From: Pantoea sp. Cy-639
GTDB taxonomy: Bacteria; Pseudomonadota; Gammaproteobacteria; Pseudomonadales; Pseudomonadaceae
Length of the DNA stretch: 64,000 nucleotides
Reading direction: 5' to 3'
NCBI RefSeq assembly: GCF_011752525.1
Contig: NZ_VWXI01000003.1
Span: 186,001 to 250,000, forward strand
The notes beneath the pieces are model-generated. The model was not told where the DNA came from. It did no database searches and worked only from the letters and a program-made list of their open reading frames with translations. Below, in pieces: positions 27,297 through 39,400 of this stretch. Made by a program: the position numbers and the translations under genes. Every line of letters begins with the position of its first letter. Position 1 is the stretch's first letter.

Positions 27297-27428
27297 TGTA
27301 GGCGCCACAAAGATTGCGGCGAACCCCTGCCGGCCCTGATGCAATCAATAGCCTTAGCGCCCAAAGATCCTGAAAATGACTGGCCTTGAGGACGCCGGGA
27401 GCCGCTGCGCAGCCCCCGGCGATCTACC

Positions 27429-30400
27429 TCAGAACCCCATGCTGAAGCTGACCACGACCCCATGGTCGCGGTTGTCGCTGGACAGCTGCCCGGAGTACCC
27501 GACCCCGAGCTTGCCGCTCTCGCCCACCGACAGGTCCAGTCCAGCCTCGACCACCGCCGCATCCTTGGCGATCGGCACACCTTCGGTGCTGAACCCGGCG
27601 CCACCGTCGATGAAGCGCAGGTCAGCATCAGGCTTGTTGTCACCAAAGGCATGACGCCAGCCCAGGGATGCCCGTGGGGTGATCTCGCTGCCGTTGTCCA
27701 GCTTCAGCCGCTTGCCGACCCGCACGCCGAGGGTGGAGTAGGTCACGTCCTGATCGACCTTGCCCTGCAGCCGCCCTGCCCCGCCTTTCTCATGGGCGGT
27801 GTCGCTGTCGTAGTTGACGTAGGCCAGGCCGGCGAACGGTTCCACCGCCACGCCAGCAGCATCGATGGCGTAACCCACCTCGCCGAACACCTGGGCACTG
27901 CGCGCCTTGTACTTGGCTTTCAGGCGGTCGCTGTAACTGCCCACCTCGACATCACGCTTGGTGTCGATGTCGTGCCAGGTGTAGGCCACGCCCAGGCGTG
28001 CAGCCAGCGCGTCGGCCTGGTAGCCCAGGTAGCTGGTCAGGTGGTAGCTGTCGACGGTGGCATCCGAATGCCGGCGGTGCGCGTCGATGCTGGAGCGGGT
28101 GTAGCCGGCGGCGACGCCGACTTTCCACTGCTCGTCCAGCGCCCGGTCCACGCCCAGCAGGAAGCCCGACAGGTCACGATCGACACTGGCGTGGTTGCTA
28201 TTGCCGTCGTACTTGCCCCAACCGCCGATGGCGCGGATCCAGCCCACCGCCTGGCCTTGGCAGCCTTCGCTGGTCAATTGCTGGTTGGCGGTCGGTGCCA
28301 GGGTGCGTCGTGGGTCGTTCGGGTTGCTGCAGTCAGCCTGGCGCAAGCGGTCGTTGACCGCGTCGCGGATGTAGCGCGAATCCTCGATCAGCACGGTCGC
28401 GGTGCTGGCGTGGATCTCGCCGGACAGGCTGTCGAACGCGGACTGGGCGGACTGGCGGTCGAGCGGCAACAGGTTGCTGACCAGCGCCGCCGGTGCCCCG
28501 GCACTGCCCAGGGCAGTGGCCACGCCGCGCTGGTTGCCACTGGCGGCAACATCGGCGAAGGAGTTGCCGTTGCGGCTGACCGACAAGGTCACCTGGTTGG
28601 CACCGTAGTTCAGCGAGCTGTTGAGGAACGCCGAGTTGACCAGGTTGGTGGTCGCGAAGGTGCCATTTATCCCGCCCGTGGCGCTGACCACGGTGTACTG
28701 GCCATTGCCGTTGGCGAGGTTGGCCACCATCAGGCTGCCACCCAGGTTGGCGGTGCCGCCCACGTTCAGGTAGTTCACCGGCGAGGTGCCCAGGTCGATG
28801 ACCAGGGTGCCGCTCGGGCCATTGGTGAAGTTGCCCGAGACGTTGAGGTTGCCGGCAGGCCCCGGTATCACGGTGCCGTTGTTGGTCAGGCTGGCGACGG
28901 TGCCGTTGCCAGTCAGCGCGGCGCCGTTGGCCACGGTCACCTGGGCGCCGAGGTTGCTGCCCGGATGGCCGGCGTCGCCGACCTGGAGCACGCCCTGGTT
29001 GACGTTGAAGGCACCGCTGAACGGCTGGTTGCCGGTCAGCAACAAGGTGCCGCCACCTTGCTTGGTGGTGGTGCCGGTGCCGCTGAGGGTGCCGTTGAAG
29101 GTACCGTTGCTGCCCTGGGCGAAGACCAGGTTGGCGTTGTTGAGAATATTGCCCTGCAGACTGGTGGTATTGCCGACCAGGGTACCGCCGCTGACGGTGG
29201 TGCCACCGCTGTAGGTGTTGGCGCCGGTCAGCACCAGGGTGCCGGCATCGAGCTTCTCGATACCGCCGCTGCCGATCAGAGGCACGCTGACCGTGGCGGT
29301 GGCGCCGCCGTTGACCCGTACCGGCGCGAGGCTGCCGTCGGCGCCATTGACCGGCGTCAGGCTGCCACCTGCACCGGGCACCACCTGGTAGCCGTCGCTG
29401 AGGAACTGCAGGCCGCTGAACGGCTGGTTGCCGACGACGGTGATGGTGCCTGGCGTTCCACCGAACACCGCATAGCCACCTGTCCAGCCTTCGTTGGTGG
29501 TGCCGCTGGCGTTGGTCCAGCCACCGGTCGAGCTCCAGGTGCCGCTGCCGCCGCCAATGGTGCCGTCGGGGTTGGTCTTGCCGCCGTTCCAGAACTGCAG
29601 GTTGTCTCCGGCATTGAGCACCACCAGGTTGATCTGGTTGGCGATGGCGGTCTGCAGGCTGAGGTCGGCCAGGGCCACGCTGCCAGGGATGGCACCGAAC
29701 ACCAGGCCATTGTTGGTAAGCGCGCCACCGTAGTTGAACAACTGGTAGACACCGGTGCCGAAGCCGCCGGCGTCGGTGATGTTCAGGGTACCGTCGAGCA
29801 CCAGGTTGCCGTTGACCTTGACCACCGTGGTGGAGGCGGCTGGGGCACCGAGGCTGAAGTCCAGGGTACTGCCCGACGCCAGGTCGAGGCTGCCCACGGT
29901 CAGCGGCGTGGCGCTCTGGCCTGCGGCCAGGGTGGCGCCATTGGCGACCTGGACCGCACCGCTCAGGGTACCGCTGCCGCCAAGGCGGGCGCCGGTGGCG
30001 ACCTGCACCGTGGCGCTGTCGAGCAGCCCGTTGACCATCAGGCTGCCGGCATTGACGCTGGTGGCGCCGGTGAAGCTGTTGACGCCGGTCAGCAGCAACT
30101 GGCCCGTGCCGTTCTTGGCCAGGGTGCCGTTACCGGTGAGGTTGCCGGTGTAGCTACCGTCGGTGTTCTGCTCGAAGGTCAGCGCGGCGTTGTTGAGGAT
30201 GGCGCCCTGCAGGCTGCTGGTGTTGCCCACCACGCTGCCGGCGTTGATCTGGGTCCCGCCGGTGTAGCTGTTGGCACCGCCCAGGGTCAGTTGCCCGGCG
30301 CCGTTCTTGACCAGCCCGCCCGCGCCGCTGATGGCGCCGTTGAGGGTCAGGGCGTTGCTGCCGGCGATGGCCAGGGCGCCATTGAGCACGGCGTTGTTGC

Positions 30401-33400
30401 CCAGGGTGACGGCGGTGTTGCTGTCCAGCGTGGTGCCAGCGGCGGCGGTCAGGGTGCCGCTGCCCAGCGCGCTGTTGTTGCCCACCACCAAGGTGCCGCC
30501 GTTGAGCGCGGTGCCGCCGCTGTAGCCGTTGGCGGCATTGAGCACCAGGGTGCCGGCGTCCTGCTTGGCGAGGCTGCCGGTGCCATCGAGGGCGACGTTG
30601 AGGGTGGCGGTGACGCCGTTGTCGACGCGCAGGTTGGTGATGCCGTTGCCGAGCAGCTCGCCAGCGCTGCCGGCGTTGAGCACGTAGCCGTCGGTGCTGA
30701 ACTGCAGGCCGGTGATGGTGTGGCTGCCATTGACGGTGACCGTGCCGGCGGCGCCCTGGAACACCGCGAAGGTATCGTTCCACGGGGTGTTGAGCACGCC
30801 GTTGGCGTCGGTCCAGTTGGTGCTGGTGGCATCCCAGATGCCGCTGCCGCCGTCGATCACACCGTTGGCGACGGTCTGGCTGCCATCCCAGAACAAGACG
30901 TTGCTGGCCCCGCCGACCACCAGATTGACCTGGTTGGCAACGGCGGTCTGCACGACCAGGTCACTGGCCGGTACTGGCGTGGTACCGATGGCCATGCCGT
31001 TGTTGACCAGGCTGCCGCCGTAGGCGAACAGGCGGTAGACACCGGCGCCGAAGCCGCCGATGTCGGTGACGTTGAGCGTGCCGCCGAGGGTCAGGTTGTT
31101 GCCGACGTTCACCAGCGGCGTGCTGCCACTGCTGGCGGTGCCGAGGGCAGCGTTGAAGTTCGAGCCGCTGTCCAGGGTCAGGTTGCCGGCCGACAGGGTC
31201 GCGCCGCTGGTGGCGGCCAGGTTGCCGCCGCTGGCGACGGTGACCGTGCCGCCGAGGCTGCCGGCGCCAGACAGGGTGGCGCCGCTGGCGACGTTGACCG
31301 CGCTGCTGGCCAGCGAGCCGTCCACTTTCAGGCCACCGGCCTGCACGTTGGTGTTGCCGGTCAGGCTGTTGGCACTGCGCAGCGCCAGGGTGCCGGCGCC
31401 CAGTTTGTTGAGCGTGCCGGTACCGCTGATGTTGCCGTCGAAGGTGCCGCCCTCGACATTGAGGCTGTTGCCGGCGGCGATCTGGATCGCGCCGGTACCA
31501 CCGATGTCGCCCAGGGTGGTGTTGCCATCGAGGTTGAGGGTCGCGCCATTGCTGACGTTCAGCTCGCTCTGGGTCCCCAGGGCGGTGGTGCCGATCGTGC
31601 TGAGGCTGCCGGACAGCAGGTTGAGGATACCGCTGAAGCTGTTGTTGCCCGACAGCGTCAGGTCGGCCAGGCCACTCTTGTTCAACGTGCCGGCGCCACT
31701 GAGCACGCTGCTCAGGTGCAGGTCGTTGCTGCCGAGTACGTTGAGCACTCCGCTGACGTTCACCGGGTTGGCCAGGGTGACCGCAGTGCTGCTGTCGATA
31801 CTGCCGTTGCCGGTGACGTCCAGGCCGCCAGTGCCCAGCGCCGCATTGTTGCCGACCACCAGGGTGCCGGCCTGCAGCTCGGTGCCACCGCTGTAGGTGT
31901 TGGCGCCCAGCAGCGCGAAGCGGGCCAGGCCGGCCTTGAACAGGCGCCCGGTGCCAGCGACGGTGCCGCCGAGGGTCAGGTCGTTGCTGCCCAGCACGGT
32001 GAAGTTGCCGGCCAGGTTGACGCCGTTGCCCAGGGTCACGGCCTGGCTGCTGTCCAGGCTGGTGCCGGCGGCCGCGTTCAGTGCGCCGGTGCCGAGGGCG
32101 GTGTTGGCGCCGACCACCAGGGTACCGCCGTTCAACGCGGTGCCCCCGGCGTAGGTGTTGTTGCCGCTCAGGGCCAGGCGCGCGCCACCGGCCTTGACCA
32201 GGCCGCCAGCACCGCTGAGGGTGCCGCCGAGCGCCAGGTCGTTGGTACCGGCGATGTTCAGCGGGCCCGCGAGGGCGAAGGCATTGCCCAGGGCCACCGA
32301 GGCGTTGCTGTCGAGCGTGGTCCCGGCGGTGGTATCCACCGCACCCGTGCCGAGGGCGGTGTTGCTGCCGACGATCAGGGTGCCGCCGCTGAGCACGGTA
32401 CCGCCGCTATAGCTGTTGTTGCCGTTGAGCACCAGGGTGCCGCTGTCGAGCTTGTTCAGCGTGCCGCTGCCGGTCAGGCCGACATCGAGGGTGGCCACGG
32501 CGCCCGGGTCGACCCGCACGCTGGTGTCGCCACCGCTGCCGTTGACCAGGTCGAGCGCACCGGCGGTACCGGCCAGCAGGCGGTAGCCGTTGGTGACGAA
32601 CTGCATGCCATTGACGCTCTGGCTGCCGTTGACGGTGACATCGCCGGCGGTGCCCTGGAACACGGCGAAGGTGCTGCCCCAGGCGGTGTTGGTCAGGCCG
32701 TTGAGGTCGGTCCAGTTGGTGTTGGTGGCGTTCCACACCCCGGTCCCGCCGTCGACCTGGCCGTTGGCCACGGTCTGGCTGCCATCCCAGAACTGGATAT
32801 TCAGGCCAGCGGCGCTGACCAGCAGGTTGACCTGGTTGGCCAGGGCGGTCTGCAGGTTCACATCGCCCAGGCCCACGCCCAGCGGCAGCGTGCCGAAGGC
32901 CATGCCGTTGTCGGTGAGCGCACCGGCGTAGTCGAAGAGGCGGTACACGCCGTTGCCGAAGCCGCCAATGTTGCTGACGTTGAGGGTACCGGCGAGGGTC
33001 AGGTTGCCACCGACGTTGAACAGCGCGGTGCCGCCGGTGGACGGCGAAGCCAGGCCGACATCGACGATCGAGCCGCTGTTGAGCGCCAGCGAACCGAGGC
33101 CGAGGGTGGCCCCGCTGTTGCCGACCAGGTGACCGCCGTTGGCGATGGTCACCGGCCCGCCGACGCTGCCGCTACCGGTGAGGCTGGCGCCGCTGGCGAC
33201 GTTGAGGCCGGCGCTGGTCAGGCCGCCGTTGACCTGGAGGGTACCGGCGCTGACCTGGCTGGTACCCAGCAAGGTGCTGGTGCCGCCCAGGGTCAGGGTG
33301 CCGGTGCCGACCTTGTCGAAGTTGCCCGCACCGCCGAGGCTGCCGGCGAAGGTGCCGTTGGCGTTGTTGCTGCCCACGCTCAGGGTGGCGCCCGCGCCGA

Positions 33401-36400
33401 CCTGCACCTGGCCGGGGCCGGTCAGGCTGGCGGCATTGGCGTTGCCATTGAGGATGAGCTGTCCGGCGGCACCGATGTTGATGCCAGAGGCGCTGTCGAG
33501 CAGGCCGGCACCGAGGGTGGTGAGGGAGCCGGCCTGGATGTCGACGCTGCCGGTGAGGCTCTTCACCCCGACCAGGGTGGTGTCATCGAGGCCGGTCTTG
33601 ACCAGGTTGCCGCTGCCGCTGAGGTTGCCGCTGAGTACCAGCGCGTTGGCGGCATCCAGGGTCAGGGTGCTGCCAGCGGCGATGTCCATGTTGTTGCCCA
33701 GGGCCATTGGCGAGCCGTTGGCCAGGGTGGCGTTGCCGGTGACGTTCAGCGAGCCCGTGCCCAGGGCCCCGCTGCTGCCCAGGCTCAGGGTGCCGGCGGC
33801 CAGTTCGGTGTTGCCCTGGTAGCCGTTGTTGCCGTTCAGGGCCAGGGTGCCGGTACCGCTCTTGACCAGGCCGCCCGTGCCGTTGATGACACCGTTGAGC
33901 GCCAGGTCGTTGCTGCCGGCGACGGTCAGCCCGGCGTTGAGGGTGATGTTGTTGGCCAGGAGGGTGTTGCCGGTACTGCCCAGGGTGGAAGCGCCAGCGA
34001 CGGTCAGGCCGCCAAGGCCCAGGGCGCTGACACCGCCGACCTGCAAGCTGCCGCCGTTGAGGGTGGTGCCACCGGCATAGCTGTTGGCGCCGGTCAGGGT
34101 CAGGGTGCCACTGCCGGACTTGTTCAAGCCGCTGGCGCCGTCGATCACACCGCTGAGGGTGAGGTCGCCGCTACCCGGCATGTTGAGAGTACCGCCCAGG
34201 TGCACGGCATTGCCCAGGTTGACACTGCCGGTCGATGCCAGGCTGGTGTTGCCGGCCACGCTCAGGGCGCCGCTGCCAAGGGCCGTGTTGCTGCCCACCA
34301 GCAGTCCGCCAGCGTTGAGGGTGGTGCCGCCGGTGTAGCTGTTGGCGCCGCTCAGGGTCAAGGTCGCGGCACCGTTCTTGACCAGGCCGCCGTTGCCGCC
34401 GACCACGCCGGTCAAGGCCAGGTCCTGGCTGCCACCGAGGGTCAGCGCGGCGCCGGTCAGGTTGACGGCGTTGGCCAGGCTCAGCGCCTGGGTGCTGTCC
34501 AGGACCGCCGGGCCATCGACGTTGAGCGCACCGCTGCCGATGGCGTTGACGCTGCCCAATATCAGGCTGCCGGCCTGCAGGGTGGTACCGCCGGTGTAGG
34601 TGTTGTTGCCGCCGAGCGTCAGGCTGCCGGTGCCTTGTTTGGTGAGCGCGCCGCCGCCGCTGATGATGCCGCCCAGGGTCAGTGCCTGGGTCCCGCCGAC
34701 GCTCAGGGTGGCGCCGGTGCCCAGACCAATGGCATTGGCCAGGCTGAGCGGGCCACTGCTGCCGAGGGCGCTGTTGCCGGTGACCGACAGGTTGCCGCTG
34801 CCCAGCGCATTGCTGTTGCCCAGGGTCAGCTGGCCGGCGGCCAGGGTGGTGCCGCCGGTATAGGTGTTGTTGCCGCCCAGGGTCAGGTTGCCGCTGCCCG
34901 TCTTGGTCAGGCCGGCTGCACCGCTGATCTGACCGCCCAGGGTCAGGTCGTTGCTGCCGACGAAGTCCAGATTGGCATTGAGCACCACCTGGTTGGCGAC
35001 GTTGTTCAGCGCAGTGCTGGTGCCGAGGTTCGCGGCGCCAGCGACCACCAGGGTGCCAAGCCCCAATGCCTGGTTGTTGCCGAGGGTCAGGGTGCCGGCA
35101 TTGAGGGTGGTGCCGCCGAGGTAGCCATTGGCCCCGTTGAGGGTCAGGTTGGCCGCGCCGTTCTTGGTCAGGCCACCGGCGCCGTTGACCAGGCCGCCCA
35201 GGGTCAGGTCATTGCTGCCGGCCACGGTGAGGTTGCCGGCGAGGTTGACTATGTTGCCGAGGGTGAGCGCGCTGCTGCTGTCCAGGGTGGTACCTGCTGC
35301 CGCGTTGAGCGCGCCCAGGCCCAGGGCGGTGTTGCTGCCCAGCACCAGGGTGCCGCCGTTGAGGCTGGTATTACCCAGGTAGGTGTTGTTGCCGTTCAGG
35401 CTCAGCGAACCAGCGCCGTTCTTGATCAGGCCACCGACACCGCTGACGCTGCCGTTGAGCACCATGTTCTGCGCGGCGTTGAGGGTCAGGTTACCGAGCA
35501 GGTTGACCTGGTTGGCCAAGGTCACGCTGGCGGTGCTGCCCAGGGTAGTGCCGCCCAGGGCATTCAAGACGCCGCTGCCCAACGCGGTGTTGCTGCCGAG
35601 CACCAGGGTGCCGCCGTTGAGGTTGGTGACGCCCGAGTAGCTGTTGCTGCCATTGAGGGTCAAGGTGCCGCTGCCGGCCTTGGTCAGGCCACCGGTGCCG
35701 CTGACCACACCGTCGAGGCTCAGGTCGCTGGTTCCGGGCAGGGTCAGGTTGGCATTGAGTGCGATGCTGTTGGCCAGGCTCAGGTTGCCGCTGCTGGCCA
35801 GGTTCGAGACGCCGCTGACCACCAGCCCGCCGCTGCCCAGCGCCAGGGCATTGCCCACGGTCAGGGTACCGCCGTTGAGGGTGGTGCCGCCGCTGTAGCT
35901 GTTGGCGTTGCCCAGGGTCAGGTTGCCCGGGCCATTCTTGACCAGGCTGCCGGCCCCGGCGACCACGCCGGTCAGGCCGAGGTCGGCGCTGCCAGCGATG
36001 GTCAGGGCACCGCCGAGGGTGAAGCCGTTGCCGAGGGTGACCGCGGTGTTGCTGTCCAGCGTGGTGCCCGTCGCCGTGCTCACGGCACCGCTGCCCAGCG
36101 CCGTGTTGTTGCCGACGACGATGCTCCCGCCTTGCAGCAAGGTGCCGCCGCTGTAGCTGTTGGCGCCATTGAGCACCAGCACGCCGCTGTCGAGCTTGGC
36201 CAGCTCGCCACTGCCGGTCAGGCCGACATTGAGGGTCGCGGTGGCCCCGGGGTCGACACGCACGGCGAAGGCGCCGTTGCTGCCGTTGACCAGGTTCAGG
36301 TTGCCGCTGCCGATCAGGCGATAGCCGTTGGTGACGAACTGCAGGCCGGTAGCGCTCTGGCTGCCGACCACGGTCACATCGCCCGCCGTGCCCTGGAACA

Positions 36401-39400
36401 CGGCGAAGGCATCGCCCCAGGTGGTGTTGAGCACGCCATTGACGTCTGTCCAGTTGGTGTTGCCGCTGTTCCAGGTGCCGGTACCACCGTCGATCACACC
36501 GTTGGCGATGCTCTGGCTGCCGTCCCAGAACTGCACCGTACCACCGGCGCCACCGACCAGCAGGTTGATCTGGCTGCCGATGCTGGTCTGCACCTGGAGG
36601 TCGCCGGGCAGCATGCTGCCTGGCACGCTACCGATGCCCAGGCCGTTGTCCACCAGCGCGCCGGTGTAGTCGAACAGGCGATAGACACCGACGCCGAAGC
36701 CGCCGATGTCGGTGACGTTGAGCGTGCCGTCGAGGGTCAGGTTGCCGTTGACGTTGACCAGCGCGGTGCCGCCAGTAGCCGGCGAGCCAAGGCCGAAATC
36801 GAGGATCGAACCACTGTGCAGGGTCAGGCTGCCGGTGTTCAGCGTGGCCCCGCTGTTGGCCAGCAGGTGCGCGCCGTTGGCGATGTCGACGGCGCCGAGC
36901 AGGCTGCCGGTACCGCCGAGGCTGGCGCCACTGTTGACCTGCACGTTGGCACTGGCCAGCGAGCCGCTGACGTTGAGCAGGCCGCCGTTGACGGTGGTGT
37001 TGCCGACCAGGGTGTTCACGCCCGACAGCTCCAGGCTGCCGGTGCCGACCTTGATCAGCCCGCCACTGCCTGCCAGGGCTCCGCTGAACACGTTGTTCAG
37101 GTTGCTGCCGCCCACGGTCAGGTTGTTGCTACCAGACACATCCACCGCGCCAGCGCCGGTCAGGCCGCCGATGGTGGCGCTGGCGCCGAGGTTCAAGCTG
37201 GCGCCGGCTGCGACGTTGACGCCCGAGGTATTGCCCAGGGCCGTGCCGGTAAGGGTGCTGAGGCTGCCGCCGAGCAAGTCGATCGGGCCGGTGAAGGTAT
37301 TGTTGCCGCCGAGCGTCAGGTCGGCCAGGCCGTTCTTGGTCAGGCCGCCCGCGCCGCTGATATTGCCGGAGAGGCTCAGGTTGTTGTTGCCGGCGAAGGT
37401 CAGGTTGGCACCGAGGTTGATGTTGTTGCCCAGGTTGAGCGGCGAGCTGTTGTCGAGGCTGGCCGGCCCGGCCACGGTGAGGGTGCCGCTGCCCAGGGCG
37501 CCTGCGTTGCCCAGTACCAGCCCACCGGCATTGAGCGTGGTGCCGCCCGAATAGGTGTTGACGCCATTGAGGGTCAGGGTGGTGCTGCCGTTCTTCACCA
37601 GTTGCCCCGTGCCGCCGACCACGCCGCCGAGGGTCAGGTTGTTGCTGCCCACCAGGGTCAGGTCGCCGTTCAGGGTGATGCCGTTGCCCAGGGTGAGGCC
37701 AGTGCTGCTGTCCAGGCTCGACGCACCGCCCACGGTCAGGCCGCCGCTGCCGATGGCGCTGGCATTGCCCAGCACCAGTCCACCGGCGTTGAGCACAGTG
37801 CCGCCGGCATAGGTGTTGACGCCATTGAGGGTGACGGTGGCGGCGCCGTTCTTGATCAGGCGGCCAGAGCCGTCGATCAGGCCACCGAGGGTCAGGTTGT
37901 TGCTGCCGCCCAGGGTCAGGTCGGCGTTCAAGGTGATGGCGTTGCCGACGCTGATCGCCGCGCTGTTGTCGAGGCTGCCGGCGCCCGCCACGGTGAGCTT
38001 GCCGGAACCCAGCGAAGTAGCAGTGCCGAGGACCAGGCCGCCGGCATTGAGGAGGGTACCGCCCAGGTAGGTGTTGGGGCCGGACAGGGTCAGGGTGGCG
38101 GCGCCGTTCTTGACCAGGCTGCCGATGCCGCTGACCACGCCACCCAGGCCGAGGTTGGCGGTGCCGCCGATGTTCAACGCGCCAGCCAGGTTGACGTTGT
38201 TGCCGAGATTGACCGCTGTGCTGGCATCGAGGCCGGTGCCCGCGGTGGCATTCAGTGCGCCGCTGCCCAGCGCGGTGTTGCTGCCGACGACGATGCGCCC
38301 GGCGTTGAGGTTGGTGTTGCCGGTGTTGCTGTTGTTGCCGGTCAGGGTCAGGGTGGTGCTGCCGTTCTTGGTCAGCCCGCCGCTGCCGCCGATGACGCCG
38401 CTCAGGGTCAGGTCGTTGCTGCCAGGCAGGACCAGGTTGCCGGCCAGGTTGAGGCCATTGCCGATGTTCAGGCCCGCCACGCTGGTGTCCAGCGAGGTGT
38501 TGTTGGCGGCATTCAGCGTGCCGGTGCCCAGCGCCGTGTTGCTGCCCAGCACCAGGGCGCCGGCATTGAGCGTGGTGTTGCCGCTCTGGGTGTTGTTGCC
38601 GCTCAGGCTCAGGGTGCCGGCGCCATTCTTGATCAGGCCGCCAGTGCCGCTGATCGTGCCGGTCAAGCTGAGGTTGTTGGCACCGGCCAGGCTCAGGTCG
38701 GCACCGAGGTTGACGGCGTTGTTCAGGGTCATCGCCGCAGCATTGGCCAAGGTCGAGGCGCCGCCGACGTTGAGCGCGCCAGTCCCCAGTGCCGCGGCGC
38801 TGGCCAGGGTCAGGGTGCCGGCGTTGAGATTGAGGCCACCGCTGAAGGTGTTGGCGCCGGACAGGGTCAGGTTGGTGCTGCCGTTCTTGGTCAGCGCGCC
38901 AGCGCCACTGATAACCCCGCTGAGGGTGGTGGCGTTGCTGCCCGGCAGGGTCAGGGTGGCGCCGTTGCCGAGGGCGATGGCGTTGCCCAGGTTGAGCGCG
39001 GCGCTGGAGTCGAGGCTGGCGTTGCCGCCCACGGTCAGGGCACCGCTGCCGATGGCGTTGTTGTTGCCCAGGGTCAGCAACCCGGCGTTGAGAGTGGTGC
39101 CGCCGCTGTAGGTGTTGTTGCCGTTGAGGGTCAGGCCGGCGCTGCCATTCTTGGTCAGCGAACCCGTGCCGCTGATCAGCCCGCCGAGGGTCAGGGCGTT
39201 GTTGCCCAGCACGTTGAGGGTGTTGACGCCAAGGTTGATGCCATTGGTCACGGCCACGGTGGTGCTGGCGTCGAGGTTGGCGTTGCCGCCCAGGGTCAGG
39301 GCGCCGATGCCCAGCGCGGTGTTGCTGCCCAGGGTCAGGGTGCCGGCATTGAGCTGGGTGCCGTTGGTGTAGAGGTTATTGCCGCTCAGGGTCAGGTTGG

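Larger units (their letters stand above)
26234..27428. other. Long AT-rich non-coding region upstream of the biosynthetic operon
   Basis: No convincing gene in about 1.2 kb. The stretch 26530-26700 is strikingly AT-rich for this chromosome and should hold the operon promoter for the gene at 26233. It contains a 25-nt inverted repeat (26537-26561), a small palindrome CCATCTAAGATGG (26299-26311) and, nearer the autotransporter end, a 63-bp perfect inverted repeat. Short open frames here lack ribosome-binding sites and known motifs. Confidence 0.7.
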